Assembly (NCBI RefSeq): GCF_009857845.1
Contig: NZ_WWEQ01000007.1
Span: 1-64,000 of the forward strand
Direction of reading: 5' to 3'
Length of the DNA: 64,000 nt
DNA from: Brevibacterium rongguiense
GTDB taxonomy: Bacteria; Actinomycetota; Actinomycetes; Actinomycetales; Brevibacteriaceae
Made by a program: the position numbers and the translations under genes. The notes under the pieces were generated by a model. That model was not told where the DNA came from, did no database searches, and saw only the letters and a list, made by a program, of their open reading frames with translations. Positions 15,617-24,365 of the stretch are shown here, in pieces; the first letter of the stretch is position 1; each line of letters opens with the position of its first letter.

Positions 15617-15686
15617 CCACCGGGTCCCGGGCAGCGAGCACCGGACCGGCCGCAGCGAGCGCGCGCCTTCGAGCGGGCTGACCGCG

Positions 15687-15728
15687 GAGCCCGGGGCGCC
15701 GTCGTAGACTGGGCGGCGCCCCGGGCTC
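15687..15728. terminator. Perfect 15-bp hairpin with a -10 element in its loop
   Basis: GAGCCCGGGGCGCCG (15687-15701) and CGGCGCCCCGGGCTC (15714-15728) enclose a 12-nt loop that contains TAGACT (15705-15710). The stem can terminate transcripts from the nuclease gene. The loop motif could serve as the -10 of secA2, whose RNA would then start inside the right arm and not form the stem. Confidence 0.55.
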
Positions 15729-15787
15729 GCACGCCGTGCGTGCGGCGCGCGGCTTCGCCACGCAGCATCGACAGTGAGGACGGACGC

Positions 15788-18049
15788 ATGGGCATCTTCG
15801 CCCGCCTGCTCAACCGACCCGGCGCGCAGGCCGCCGGCCGCACCGGCTGGCTCGAGCGCTCGCGCAGCGCCATCGACGAGAAGTCGCAGGACTACGCGGC
15901 GCTGGCCGACGAGGACATCGCCGCCACCGCCGCGGAGATCTTCACGACCGGCCAGCGGCGCGAGCAGCAGATCGCCTTCGCCGCGCTCGTGCGGGAGGCC
16001 GCCGAGCGCGCGCTGGGCGAGCGCCCCTTCGACTCCCAGCTCACCGGGCTCGTCGGCCTCCTCGACGGCCACGTCGTCCAGATGCTCACCGGCGAGGGCA
16101 AGACCCTCGTGGGCGCCATGGCCGCCGCCGGCTACGCCCTGCAGGGCCGCCGCGTCCACGTGGTCAGCGTGAATGACTACCTCGCGGTGCGCGACCGCGA
16201 TTGGATGGCGCCGCTGTTCGAGCTGCTCGGCGTCGAATCGGCCGCCGTCAGCGAGTCCGACGACGAGGCCGCGCGGCAGTCCGCCTACGCCACCGAGGTC
16301 GTCTACGCCTCCGTGCAGGAGGTGGGCTTCGACGTGCTGCGCGACCGCTTCGCCGCCGATGACGCGCAGCTGCGCGTGGGCGAGAGGGACGTCGTGATCG
16401 TCGACGAGGCGGACTCCGTGCTCATCGACGAGGCGCGCGTGCCCCTCGTGCTGGCCGGCTCCACCAGCGTCGAGGAGGCCGATGCGAAGATCGCTGCGCT
16501 CGTCGCCGACCTCGACCCGAACGCCGACTACGAGGTCAGCCAGGACCGCAAGGCCGTCTCGCTCACCGACGCGGGGGCCGATCGGGTCGAGCGCGAGCTG
16601 GACGTCGACCTCTACGGCGCGGATGCGGACGTGCTCGCCGCCGTCAACCTCGCGCTCTACGCCCGCGCGCTCATCAAGCGCGATGTCGACTACCTCGTGG
16701 TGGACGGCGTCATCAAGCTCATCTCCGACTCCCGCGGCCGGGTGGCAGACCTCCAGCGCTGGCCCGACGGCCTGCAGGCGGCCGTCGAGGCCAAGGAGCA
16801 CCTGACGGCCAGCGAATCGGGTGAGATCCTCGACCAGATGACCGTCGAGGAGCTCATCCACGGCTACCGGACGGTCTGCGGGATGACGGGCACCGCGCTG
16901 GCGGTGGGCGATGATCTGCGCGAGTTCTACGAGCTCGAGATCCTCCCCATCGAGCCCAACGAGGCGGTGGTGCGCGTCGACGAGCCCGACCGCCTGTACA
17001 CCTATCAGGAGTCCAAGGAGCGCGCGATCGTCGAGGAGGTCGCCGCCCAGCACGCCTCCGGGCGCCCGATCCTCATCGGCACGCGCTCGGTGTCCGAATC
17101 GGAGAGTTTGGCCGAGCGGCTGCGCGAGCGCGGCATCCGCGCCGAGGTGCTCAACGCCAAGGACGACACCCACGAGGCCGGGATCATCGCGGCCGCCGGC
17201 GCCGCAGGCGCGGTCACCGTGTCGACCCAGATGGCCGGCCGCGGCACGGACATCCGCCTGGGCGAGGGCGCCGCGGAGGCCGGCGGGCTCCTCGTCATCG
17301 GCGCGGGCCGCTACCAGTCCTCCCGGCTCGATGACCAGCTGCGCGGCCGGGCAGGGCGCCAGGGCGACCCGGGCACCTCGGTCTTCTTCACCTCGCTCGA
17401 AGACGAGCTCATGACCCGCGTGCCGGAGGCCCAGCGCTTCATCGAGGAGGGCGACGAGCACGGGCGGATCGCCGCGCGCCGCGCGGCCCAGCTCGTCGAG
17501 CACGCGCAGCGCATGGCGGAGGGCGAGAACACCGCGGTCCACCGCGACACGTGGCGGTTCAACGAGCTCATGGCCAAGCAGCGCGAGCTCGTGCTGCGCC
17601 GCCGCGACGCCATCCGGCGGGAGTCCACCGGGGTCGACGAGCTGCGGGCCGAGGCCGCCGAGGCGGTGGCCGCTGCCGATGAGAAGCTGGGCGCCGAGGT
17701 CGTCGACGCCGCCCTGCGCGAGGTGCTGCTGTTCGAGCTCGACTCCCGCTGGGTGGACCACCTCGCCTACCTCAACGACCTGCGCGAGGGCATCCACCTG
17801 CGCACCCTGGCGAAGGAGAAGCCCCACGAGGCGTTCAACGCGGAGTCCATCCGCGCCTTCGAGTCGTTCTGGCCCGATGTGCTGGCTGACTCCGCGGAGG
17901 TCGTGCGGGAGGCGGAGTTCACCCCGACGGGCATCGACCTGCGGGCCCACGGCCTCAAGCGGCCGTCGTCGACGTGGACCTACCTGTCGACCGAGTCGAC
18001 GTTCGGCTCCGATATCGAGGCCGTCGTCAAGCGGGTTGCCAAGCGCTGA
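15788..18049 (+). CDS. secA2: Accessory Sec translocase ATPase SecA2
   Basis: A 753-residue SecA-family motor, shorter than housekeeping SecA (about 900) and without the C-terminal zinc-binding SecB-docking tail. Walker A TGEGKT is at 101-106. VDEADSVLIDEARVPL is the DEAD box region, MAGRGTDIRLG and LRGRAGRQGDPG are helicase motifs V/VI, and a helical scaffold with WVDHLAYLNDLREGI follows. SecA2 exports a small set of proteins through SecYEG, often without classical signals. The ATG is preceded by GAGGA. It is convergent with helY. No SecY2 is nearby, consistent with actinobacterial SecA2-only systems. Confidence 0.94.
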   Translation: MGIFARLLNRPGAQAAGRTGWLERSRSAIDEKSQDYAALADEDIAATAAEIFTTGQRREQQIAFAALVREAAERALGERPFDSQLTGLVGLLDGHVVQMLTGEGKTLVGAMAAAGYALQGRRVHVVSVNDYLAVRDRDWMAPLFELLGVESAAVSESDDEAARQSAYATEVVYASVQEVGFDVLRDRFAADDAQLRVGERDVVIVDEADSVLIDEARVPLVLAGSTSVEEADAKIAALVADLDPNADYEVSQDRKAVSLTDAGADRVERELDVDLYGADADVLAAVNLALYARALIKRDVDYLVVDGVIKLISDSRGRVADLQRWPDGLQAAVEAKEHLTASESGEILDQMTVEELIHGYRTVCGMTGTALAVGDDLREFYELEILPIEPNEAVVRVDEPDRLYTYQESKERAIVEEVAAQHASGRPILIGTRSVSESESLAERLRERGIRAEVLNAKDDTHEAGIIAAAGAAGAVTVSTQMAGRGTDIRLGEGAAEAGGLLVIGAGRYQSSRLDDQLRGRAGRQGDPGTSVFFTSLEDELMTRVPEAQRFIEEGDEHGRIAARRAAQLVEHAQRMAEGENTAVHRDTWRFNELMAKQRELVLRRRDAIRRESTGVDELRAEAAEAVAAADEKLGAEVVDAALREVLLFELDSRWVDHLAYLNDLREGIHLRTLAKEKPHEAFNAESIRAFESFWPDVLADSAEVVREAEFTPTGIDLRAHGLKRPSSTWTYLSTESTFGSDIEAVVKRVAKR

Positions 18050-18079
18050 CGGCCGAGCGCTGACAGCCCCGCCGCGGGG

Positions 18080-20764
18080 TTATTCGAGCACGACCCCGCG
18101 GCGGATCGCGTTGGCCGCCCGCCGGATGACCTCGGCCGTCTGCGGCTGCGCGACGTGGGCGACCTGGCCCAACAGGTCGAGGGTCTGCTTGGCCCACCGG
18201 ACGAAGTCGCCGGCCGCGATGTCCGAGCGCCCCAGCGCCGCGCTCAGGCTCCGGCCCTGCGTCCAGCGGTAGATCTGCACCGCGATCCCCAGCTCCGGCT
18301 CCGGGGTCAGCGGCAGGCGGGCATCGGCCTCGATGCGGTCGAGGCCGCGCCACAGCTCCCCGAGCTCGGCCAGCCGCTCGCCGAGGCGCTCGGTGGGCAC
18401 GGTGACGGCGCCGCCCACCTCCCGGCGGGCCTGGTAGACGAGCGTCGAGGCGAACGCGGCCACCTCCGGCTCGTCGAGCCCGTCCCAGAGCCCCTCCCGG
18501 ACGCTCAGCGCCGTCAGCAGGTCGCGCTCACCGTAGATGCGGCGCAGGATCGCCATCCCGTCGGGCAGGAACCCCAGCGTCTCGAGGACCTGGCACACGC
18601 GGGTGAAGACGTGGGCGATCGACGCGGTGCGCCCCTCGATCTGGGCCGCGACGGCGCTGTTCTTGCGCTCGAGCGCCTGCGCCCGCTCCGCCCACCGCGC
18701 GTGGGCCTCGCGATCCGGGCACGCGTGGCACGGGTGCTCGCGCAGCTGGCGGCGCACCGCGGCGATCTCCTCGCGCTCCGGTTCCGCGCCGTCGTCCGCC
18801 GGCTGCGCAGCGGCCGGGTCGCGGACCTTGCCCGCGGCGATCGCCTCGGAGAGCACGTCGAGCAGCCGGCGGCGCTCGGCCGGGCTGCGGTGGTTGAACT
18901 TCTTGGGCGTGCGGACGTGGCCGAGCTCGAGCGCGGGCTCGGTCACCTCGTGGGGGCGCAGGTGCCACACCTTGCCCGACTGCGTGAGCACGGTGGGCAG
19001 GCGGGTGCCGTCCTCCTCGCCGCGCAGCGGGGTGAGGACCACGCAGGCGCCGAACGAGCGCCGCGAGGGCAGCAGCACGACGTCGCCGACCTCGAGGTCG
19101 GACAGGGAGGCGAGCACCTGGCGCTGGCGCTGCTTCGAGCGCGCCTTGCCCGCCCGCTTCTCGAGCTCGCTCAGGCTCCGGCGCAGGCCGAAGTACTCCC
19201 CGAAGTCGCCCCGGTCGCACTGCATGGCGGTCTCGTAGCCGGCCAGCGCCTCGTCGTTGCGGCGGGCCCGCTTCGCCAGCCCGACCACGGAGGCGTCGGC
19301 CTGGAACTGGGCGAACGAGGTCTCGAGCACCTTCGCGGCGTCCTCGCGGGTCATGCGCGCCAGCAGGTTGGCGGCCATGTTGTACGTGGGGGCGAAGCGG
19401 CTGGAGAGCGCGTACATCCGCTTCGAGGCGAGGGCCGCGATGTCGGCGGGCTCGACGTCCGGCGACCACACGGTCACCGCGTGGCCCTCGACGTCGATGC
19501 CGCGGCGGCCGGCGCGCCCGGTCAGCTGCGTGTACTCCCCCGGCGTGATCTGGACGTGCGATTCGCCGTTGAACTTCGTGAGCTTCTCCAGCACGACCGT
19601 GCGGGCGGGCATGTTGATGCCCAGCGCGAGCGTCTCCGTGGAGAAGACGACGCGCAGGAAGCCGCCGGCGAAGAGCTCCTCCACGAGCTCCTTGAACTGC
19701 GGGATGAGGCCGGCGTGGTGCGCCCCGAAGCCGTTGACGAGGCCCGCGGCGAAGCTGCCGAAGCCCAGCACCCCGAGGTCCTCCGAGCCCAGCTGCTCCT
19801 GCAGCTCGTCGAGGCGGGCCATGATGTGGCGCTTCTGCTCGCGGTCGGTGAGGTCGAGGCCCGCCGCGAGGCACTGCTCGACGGCGTCGTCGCAGGCGTT
19901 GCGGGAGAAGATGAAGTAGATGGCCGGCAGCAGGCCGTCGGCGTCGAGCTCGCGGATGATGGCCGCGCGCCCGGGGCGGTGGAAGCGCGGCGGCCGGCCC
20001 CCGCGCCGCCCCCCGCGGCCCCGGCGCGCCTGGTAGGGCCGCACCGCCTGCTGGAGGTCGCGGTCGACCTCGAAGCCGCGCGGAGCGAAGAGCGGGTAGA
20101 GGTCCGTGCCGACGGCCACGTGGTTGTACAGCGGCACGGGGCGGTGCTCGGAGACGATGACGTCGGTCGAACCGCGGACCTCGGCGAGCCAGTCGCCGAA
20201 CTCCTCCGCGTTGGACACGGTGGCCGACAGGCACACGAGCAGCACGTGGGGCGGGAGGTGGATGATGACCTCTTCCCACACCGGCCCGCGGAACCGGTCG
20301 CCCAGGAAGTGCACCTCGTCGAGCACGACGTAGCGCAGGGTGCTCAGGTCGGCGCCCGAGTAGATCATGTTGCGCAGCACCTCGGTCGTCATGACGACGA
20401 TCTGCGCATCCCGGTTGATCGAGGTGTCGCCGGTGAGCAGGCCCACGCGGTCCTCCCCGTAGGCCGCGCACAGCTCCTGGTACTTCTGGTTGCTCAGCGC
20501 CTTGATGGGGGTCGTGTAGAACACGCGGACGTCCTGGGCCACGGCGAGCATGACGGCGAACTGGGCGAGCACGGTCTTGCCGGCCCCGGTGGGCGCCGCG
20601 ACGAGCACGGAGCGGCCCTCCTGGAGAGCCGCGCAGCCCTCGCGCTGGAAGTCGTCGAGCGGGTACGGCAGCGCCGCCTCGAAGGCGCCCAGCTCGCCGG
20701 CGTCGAGTGCGGCGCGGCGGCGGGAGGCGGCATAGGCCTGTGCGGGTGAGGGATCGGCTGGCAT
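18080..20764 (-). CDS. helY: Ski2-like DEAD/DEAH-box RNA helicase HelY
   Basis: An 894-residue helicase. Walker A APTGAGKT is at 57-64, then TTPIKALSNQKY, the DEVH box, LSATVSNAEEFGDWL, a basic Arg/Gly-rich insertion (about residues 250-275), the second RecA domain with HHAGLIP, GINMPARTVV and TGRAGRRG, and a long C-terminal helical region. The family (Ski2/Mtr4 relatives) unwinds structured RNA. It keeps the conserved actinobacterial position downstream of tatA-tatC, 28 bp after tatC, so it is probably in the same operon. A TAGACT-N6-ATG at its own start also suggests an internal leaderless promoter. Confidence 0.93.
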   Translation of the reverse strand: MPADPSPAQAYAASRRRAALDAGELGAFEAALPYPLDDFQREGCAALQEGRSVLVAAPTGAGKTVLAQFAVMLAVAQDVRVFYTTPIKALSNQKYQELCAAYGEDRVGLLTGDTSINRDAQIVVMTTEVLRNMIYSGADLSTLRYVVLDEVHFLGDRFRGPVWEEVIIHLPPHVLLVCLSATVSNAEEFGDWLAEVRGSTDVIVSEHRPVPLYNHVAVGTDLYPLFAPRGFEVDRDLQQAVRPYQARRGRGGRRGGRPPRFHRPGRAAIIRELDADGLLPAIYFIFSRNACDDAVEQCLAAGLDLTDREQKRHIMARLDELQEQLGSEDLGVLGFGSFAAGLVNGFGAHHAGLIPQFKELVEELFAGGFLRVVFSTETLALGINMPARTVVLEKLTKFNGESHVQITPGEYTQLTGRAGRRGIDVEGHAVTVWSPDVEPADIAALASKRMYALSSRFAPTYNMAANLLARMTREDAAKVLETSFAQFQADASVVGLAKRARRNDEALAGYETAMQCDRGDFGEYFGLRRSLSELEKRAGKARSKQRQRQVLASLSDLEVGDVVLLPSRRSFGACVVLTPLRGEEDGTRLPTVLTQSGKVWHLRPHEVTEPALELGHVRTPKKFNHRSPAERRRLLDVLSEAIAAGKVRDPAAAQPADDGAEPEREEIAAVRRQLREHPCHACPDREAHARWAERAQALERKNSAVAAQIEGRTASIAHVFTRVCQVLETLGFLPDGMAILRRIYGERDLLTALSVREGLWDGLDEPEVAAFASTLVYQARREVGGAVTVPTERLGERLAELGELWRGLDRIEADARLPLTPEPELGIAVQIYRWTQGRSLSAALGRSDIAAGDFVRWAKQTLDLLGQVAHVAQPQTAEVIRRAANAIRRGVVLE

Positions 20765-20792
20765 CGGGCCAGTCTATCGGCCGGCCCGGGGG

Positions 20793-21629
20793 TCAGTCGT
20801 CGTCGTCGACGACGGCGGGCTCGACCCACGTGCCCGCCGCGATCGCCCGCGCTTTGCGGCGCCGGTCGCCGAGCGCGCAGATCGCCCAGGCGAGGACGAA
20901 CATGACGAGCATCGGCACGACGAGGTAGAACATCGAGATCGCATCCGGCGAGGGCGTGGCCACGGCGGCGAACGCGAAGACGAGGACCACCAGCCAGCGC
21001 CAGGAGCGGCGCAGCGTCGCAGCGGAGAGCAGGCCAAGCATGTTGAGGCCCACCATGAGCACCGGCAGCACGAACGCGATCCCGAACACCACGATGATGA
21101 GCATGACGAACGTCAGGTAGTCCTGGGCGGGCACGATGTACGAGGCCCCCGAGGGGATGAGCTCGCCGAGTGCGGCCACGGCGTTGGGCAGCGCGAAGAA
21201 CGCGCACGCCGCCCCGGCGAGGAACAGCGGCAGCGCGGTGAGCAGGAAGCCCAGGCTGTAGCGCACCTCGGTGCGGGTGAGGCCCGGGACGATGAACGCC
21301 CAGAGCTGGTAGAGCCAGATGGGCAGCGTGAGGAAGATGCCGATGAAGACCGAGACCTTCAGCCGGATGTCGAAGGGCGAGGCGATGCCCGCGAAGTTCA
21401 GCTCCGCGGTGCGGCCCTGGCTGCGGGCGACCTCGTCGATGGGCGCCTGGAGCAGTGCCAGCACCGGGTCGTAGAGGAACCAGCCCACGGCCGAGCCGAT
21501 GAGCAGCGCGGCACCGACGATGACGACGCGGTTGCGCAGCTCGCGCAGGTGGCCCATGAGCGGCATCCGCCGCTCGCGGTTCTTCTGACGGCGCGGCTTC
21601 TTCGCCCGGCCCGGAAGGGAGTCGACCAC
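20793..21629 (-). CDS. tatC: Twin-arginine translocase subunit TatC
   Basis: A 278-residue inner-membrane protein with six predicted helices, which recognises the twin-arginine signal peptide. Family signatures: MPLMGHLRELRNRV before helix 1, a cytoplasmic loop with NFAGIASPFDIRLKVS, LWAFIVPGLTRTEVRY, and ATPSPDAISMFY near the last helices. The N-terminus is basic (KKPRRQKNRERR). GTG start; it follows tatA by 6 nt and is clearly co-transcribed with it. It is downstream of pafB-pafC, the usual actinobacterial order. Confidence 0.95.
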   Translation of the reverse strand: MVDSLPGRAKKPRRQKNRERRMPLMGHLRELRNRVVIVGAALLIGSAVGWFLYDPVLALLQAPIDEVARSQGRTAELNFAGIASPFDIRLKVSVFIGIFLTLPIWLYQLWAFIVPGLTRTEVRYSLGFLLTALPLFLAGAACAFFALPNAVAALGELIPSGASYIVPAQDYLTFVMLIIVVFGIAFVLPVLMVGLNMLGLLSAATLRRSWRWLVVLVFAFAAVATPSPDAISMFYLVVPMLVMFVLAWAICALGDRRRKARAIAAGTWVEPAVVDDDD

Positions 21630-21635
21630 CGCCGG

Positions 21636-21917
21636 TCAGGGATTGCGCTGCTCGGAGCCCTGCACATCGGCGCGGCGGGCGGCCTCGGCTGCCGGGTCGG
21701 CCTGCGGAGCGGAGGCGGGCGCCGCGGGCGGCGCGTCCGTGATCTCCGCGGAGCGCTTGGCATCCGCATCGTCGCTGCGCATGTCCTTGACCTCGTCCTT
21801 GAAGACCTTCATCGACTTGCCGAGGTTCTTCGCCACCGACGGCAGCTTGGCGGCGCCGAAGATGAGCACGATGACGAGCACGACGATCATGACGTGCATG
21901 GCGGAGGGGTGAAACAT
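21636..21917 (-). CDS. tatA: Twin-arginine translocase subunit TatA
   Basis: A 93-residue protein with a short N-terminal membrane helix (about residues 8-22), the FGAAKLPSVAKNLGKSMKVFKDEVK amphipathic helix with the conserved Phe-Gly hinge, and an acidic/Ala-rich tail. It oligomerises to form the Tat translocation path with TatC. The ATG is preceded by AGGAG. It lies 26 bp after pafC on the same strand. No TatB is in the window. Confidence 0.95.
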   Translation of the reverse strand: MFHPSAMHVMIVVLVIVLIFGAAKLPSVAKNLGKSMKVFKDEVKDMRSDDADAKRSAEITDAPPAAPASAPQADPAAEAARRADVQGSEQRNP

Positions 21918-21943
21918 GTGCGGCTCCTAAGGTTGATCCGCCC

Positions 21944-22873
21944 CTAGTCTACGCGCCCGGCCGCCTGGGCCGCGATCCGCGCGGCATCCGCGGCGAGTCC
22001 CGGCGGCTCGACGGCGAGCACGTGGCGGCCGTGGGCCAGGAGGAGGCGGGTGAGCCACTCGCGGGAGTGCACCCGCAGCTGCGCCCGGACCGTGCCGGGC
22101 CCGGCCGCGTCGTAGTCGACGGCCGTGGTCTCGAGCTCGTCGGCCAGCCACGCGGCCTCCGGGGCGAAGGTGAGCGCGACCCCGAGTCCCTCGTCGCGCG
22201 GGCCGCCCGCCCCCGCAGCGGCGCCGGCGGGCACCTCGGGAACGGGGGCTGAGGCGAAGCCGCGGATGGCGGAGACGGCGAAGGTGCGCGGGCCGCCGGA
22301 GGTGTGGCACCACGCGTCGAGGTACCAGGCGCCGGCCAGGCGCAGCCGCTTGGGGGTCACGAGGCGGTGGGTGAGCTCATCGCGGGCGGCCACGTAGTAG
22401 TCGAGGGCGAGGCCCTCGCCGCGGGCGCGCGCCTGCGCCAGCGCCGCCTGCAGCGCGGCCGGGCGCTCCGGCACGCGCACGTCCACGGCACCGCCGGCGG
22501 GGCTCAGGGCGGCAGCGGCCGACACCTTCGCCCGCACCCGCGCGATCGTGGCGGGCTCGACGTCGTCGACCTCGGCGAGGTAGTCGAGCGCGATGAGCAG
22601 CGCCCGCGCCTCCCGCGAGCTCAGCCGCACGGGGACGGAGACCTCGTCCGCGTTCGCCACGTAGATCCGGTCGCCCTCCCAGTTGGCCTCGATGAGGTCA
22701 TCGGGCATGTGGCCGGGCCGGCCGGAGACGAAGAGGAGCTCGAGGTCGTCGATGAGCTGGGCGGGGGTGATGCCGAAGACGTTCGCGGTCGTCGCGATGC
22801 CCGTGCCGGGGTTGCGGGTGAGGTAGGGCACAAGGCCCAGCAGGCGGGCGAGCCGCTCGGATGCGTCAGCCAC
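21944..22873 (-). CDS. pafC: Transcriptional regulator PafC (WYL-domain)
   Basis: A 309-residue protein with an N-terminal winged helix (ERLARLLGLVPYLTRNPG..TTANVFGITPAQLIDDLELLF), a WYL domain in the centre (about residues 130-220) and a C-terminal WCX domain. PafB and PafC act as a heterodimeric activator of LexA-independent DNA-damage genes in mycobacteria. The start is the GTG overlapping the end of pafB by 8 bp. A longer upstream frame is in the pafB coding region and is rejected. In actinobacteria the pair is genetically linked to pafA, as it is here. Confidence 0.92.
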   Translation of the reverse strand: MADASERLARLLGLVPYLTRNPGTGIATTANVFGITPAQLIDDLELLFVSGRPGHMPDDLIEANWEGDRIYVANADEVSVPVRLSSREARALLIALDYLAEVDDVEPATIARVRAKVSAAAALSPAGGAVDVRVPERPAALQAALAQARARGEGLALDYYVAARDELTHRLVTPKRLRLAGAWYLDAWCHTSGGPRTFAVSAIRGFASAPVPEVPAGAAAGAGGPRDEGLGVALTFAPEAAWLADELETTAVDYDAAGPGTVRAQLRVHSREWLTRLLLAHGRHVLAVEPPGLAADAARIAAQAAGRVD

Positions 22874-23921
22874 GGTCGGCTCCCTGGGGCGCGGCGATCG
22901 CCACCAGTGCCGCGGCGGTCTCCCGCAGGCGCGCCGCGTAGGCGGTGCGCAGGGCCGCGGGCGCGAGCGGCTCGACCGCTGGGGCGAAGCCCAGCAGGCG
23001 GGCTGTGAGCGATTCCGCGTCGTCGAAGTCGAGCTCGAGGCCGTCCCAGTCCTCGCGGCCGGCACCGGGGGCGGGCACCCCGGCGTCCTGGGCCGCCGCG
23101 GCGGCGGCGCCGAGCGCGCGGCCCTCGCGGCGCAGGGGGTCGGCCCGCCCGGGCTCGAGCGCGAGCAGCGCCGTGCGCGCGCCCTCGGGCGCCCGCTCCG
23201 GGGCGAAGTAGTCCTCCGCGCGGAAATCCGTGGGGATCGCGTAGTCGCCCGCGGCGCGCGAGCGCAGCGGCCTCACGGGGCCCGCGATCCGGCTGAGGCG
23301 GAACGTGCGCACCGCATCGCGGTCGATGTCACGGCCCACGGCGTAGACCCGGTCGCCGCGGGTGAGCAGCGCATAGGGCTCGAAGCGGCGGCGGTGCAGC
23401 CGGTCGCCCGGTCGGCGGTAGTCGAACTCGACCGGGCGCCGGTCGCCGAGCGCCGCGACGAAGGTGGCGAACAGCCCGGAGGCCATGCGCGCCGGGGGCA
23501 CCTCGCGGTCGGCTCCCCCGCCGATGTCGAGGCCGAGCCCGCGCAGCTTCGTCACCGCACGCGCCGTGTCGGCGGCGAGCTCGGAGCCCTCGAAGACCGT
23601 CTGGGCAACCGATAGCACACCCGCCTCCTCCGGGGTCAGGACGATGGGCGGCAGCGCGTAGTCGCCCTCCGTGATGCGGTAGCCGTACGCCGTCTCACCG
23701 GTGTCCGCATCGGACCAGTCCGTCGTGGAGATCTCGATGCCCAGGCGCCGCAGGAGGTCCTTGTCCCGGCTGAACATGCGGTCGAATGCCGCGTTGTCCG
23801 GCTGCGCGCGGTAGTCGTCCAGCGCTGCGCGCAGCGAATCGCGGTCGATCCAGCCGCGCGCCGAGCGCAGCGCGATGAGCAGGTTGAGCAGCCGCTCGGT
23901 CTGCTTCCTCACCCGGTCCAT
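22866..23921 (-). CDS. pafB: Transcriptional regulator PafB (WYL-domain)
   Basis: A 351-residue protein with a winged-helix N-terminus (KQTERLLNLLIALRSARGWIDRDSLRAAL), a WYL-type domain (about 140-225; PVEFDYRRPGD..RRFEPYALL) and a C-terminal WCX region. It partners PafC in the mitomycin-type damage response. It overlaps pafC by 8 bp and lies 16 bp downstream of the FKBP gene, so FKBP-pafB-pafC-tatA-tatC may be one transcript. The ATG at 23921 matches family N-termini; an upstream extension would run into the FKBP gene. Confidence 0.92.
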   Translation of the reverse strand: MDRVRKQTERLLNLLIALRSARGWIDRDSLRAALDDYRAQPDNAAFDRMFSRDKDLLRRLGIEISTTDWSDADTGETAYGYRITEGDYALPPIVLTPEEAGVLSVAQTVFEGSELAADTARAVTKLRGLGLDIGGGADREVPPARMASGLFATFVAALGDRRPVEFDYRRPGDRLHRRRFEPYALLTRGDRVYAVGRDIDRDAVRTFRLSRIAGPVRPLRSRAAGDYAIPTDFRAEDYFAPERAPEGARTALLALEPGRADPLRREGRALGAAAAAAQDAGVPAPGAGREDWDGLELDFDDAESLTARLLGFAPAVEPLAPAALRTAYAARLRETAAALVAIAAPQGADRG

Positions 23922-23937
23922 GGACGGCCTGCGGAGC

Positions 23938-24312
23938 TCAGACCGCGTCGACGAGGTCGCAGACGAAGACGAGGGCCTCACCGGGGGCGATGACGCCCGG
24001 GACGCCGCGCTCACCGTAGGCCAGGGCCGCCGGGATGCGCAGGGTGCGCCGGCCGCCCACGCGCATGCCCAGCAGGCCGCGGTCCCAGCCCTCGATGACC
24101 TTGCCGGTGCCGACGGTGAAGCGCAGCGGCTCCCCGCGGTCCCAGCTTGCGTCGAACTGCTCGCCGGTGGACTGCGCGACGCCCACGTAGTGGACGGCGA
24201 CGGCATCGCCGGGCTGAGCCTCGCGGCCCTCGCCGACGATGTCGTCGATGATCTCCAGTTCGGTGGGCGGGGTCTCGCCGGGGAAGTCGACCTCGGGCTT
24301 CGTGCGGTCCAT
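23938..24312 (-). CDS. FKBP-type peptidyl-prolyl cis-trans isomerase (cytoplasmic)
   Basis: A 124-residue single-domain FKBP. VAVHYVGVAQSTGEQFDASWDRGEPLRFTVG, VIEGWDRGLLGMRVGG and the conserved Ile-Pro/Ala-Tyr-Gly segment (RRTLRIPAALAYGERG) form the isomerase pocket. No signal sequence, so it is cytoplasmic. It is directly downstream of a two-domain FKBP lipoprotein, and both sit between pafA and pafB as in many Micrococcales. Confidence 0.93.
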   Translation of the reverse strand: MDRTKPEVDFPGETPPTELEIIDDIVGEGREAQPGDAVAVHYVGVAQSTGEQFDASWDRGEPLRFTVGTGKVIEGWDRGLLGMRVGGRRTLRIPAALAYGERGVPGVIAPGEALVFVCDLVDAV

Positions 24313-24365
24313 GGTGTGCTCCTTGGGTGGGCGGTTGGGTGCGGGGGGGGTAGGCGCGGGCCGGG

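Noticed and set aside
14672-17950. Very long antisense open frame over the nuclease fusion and secA2
   Set aside because: It mirrors strong sense-strand genes; its residues are Arg/Gly/Asp-rich with no family motifs, as expected for GC-rich shadow frames.
18155-20749. About 860-codon open frame opposite helY
   Set aside because: Shadow of the helicase gene; no recognisable domain, no ribosome binding site context.
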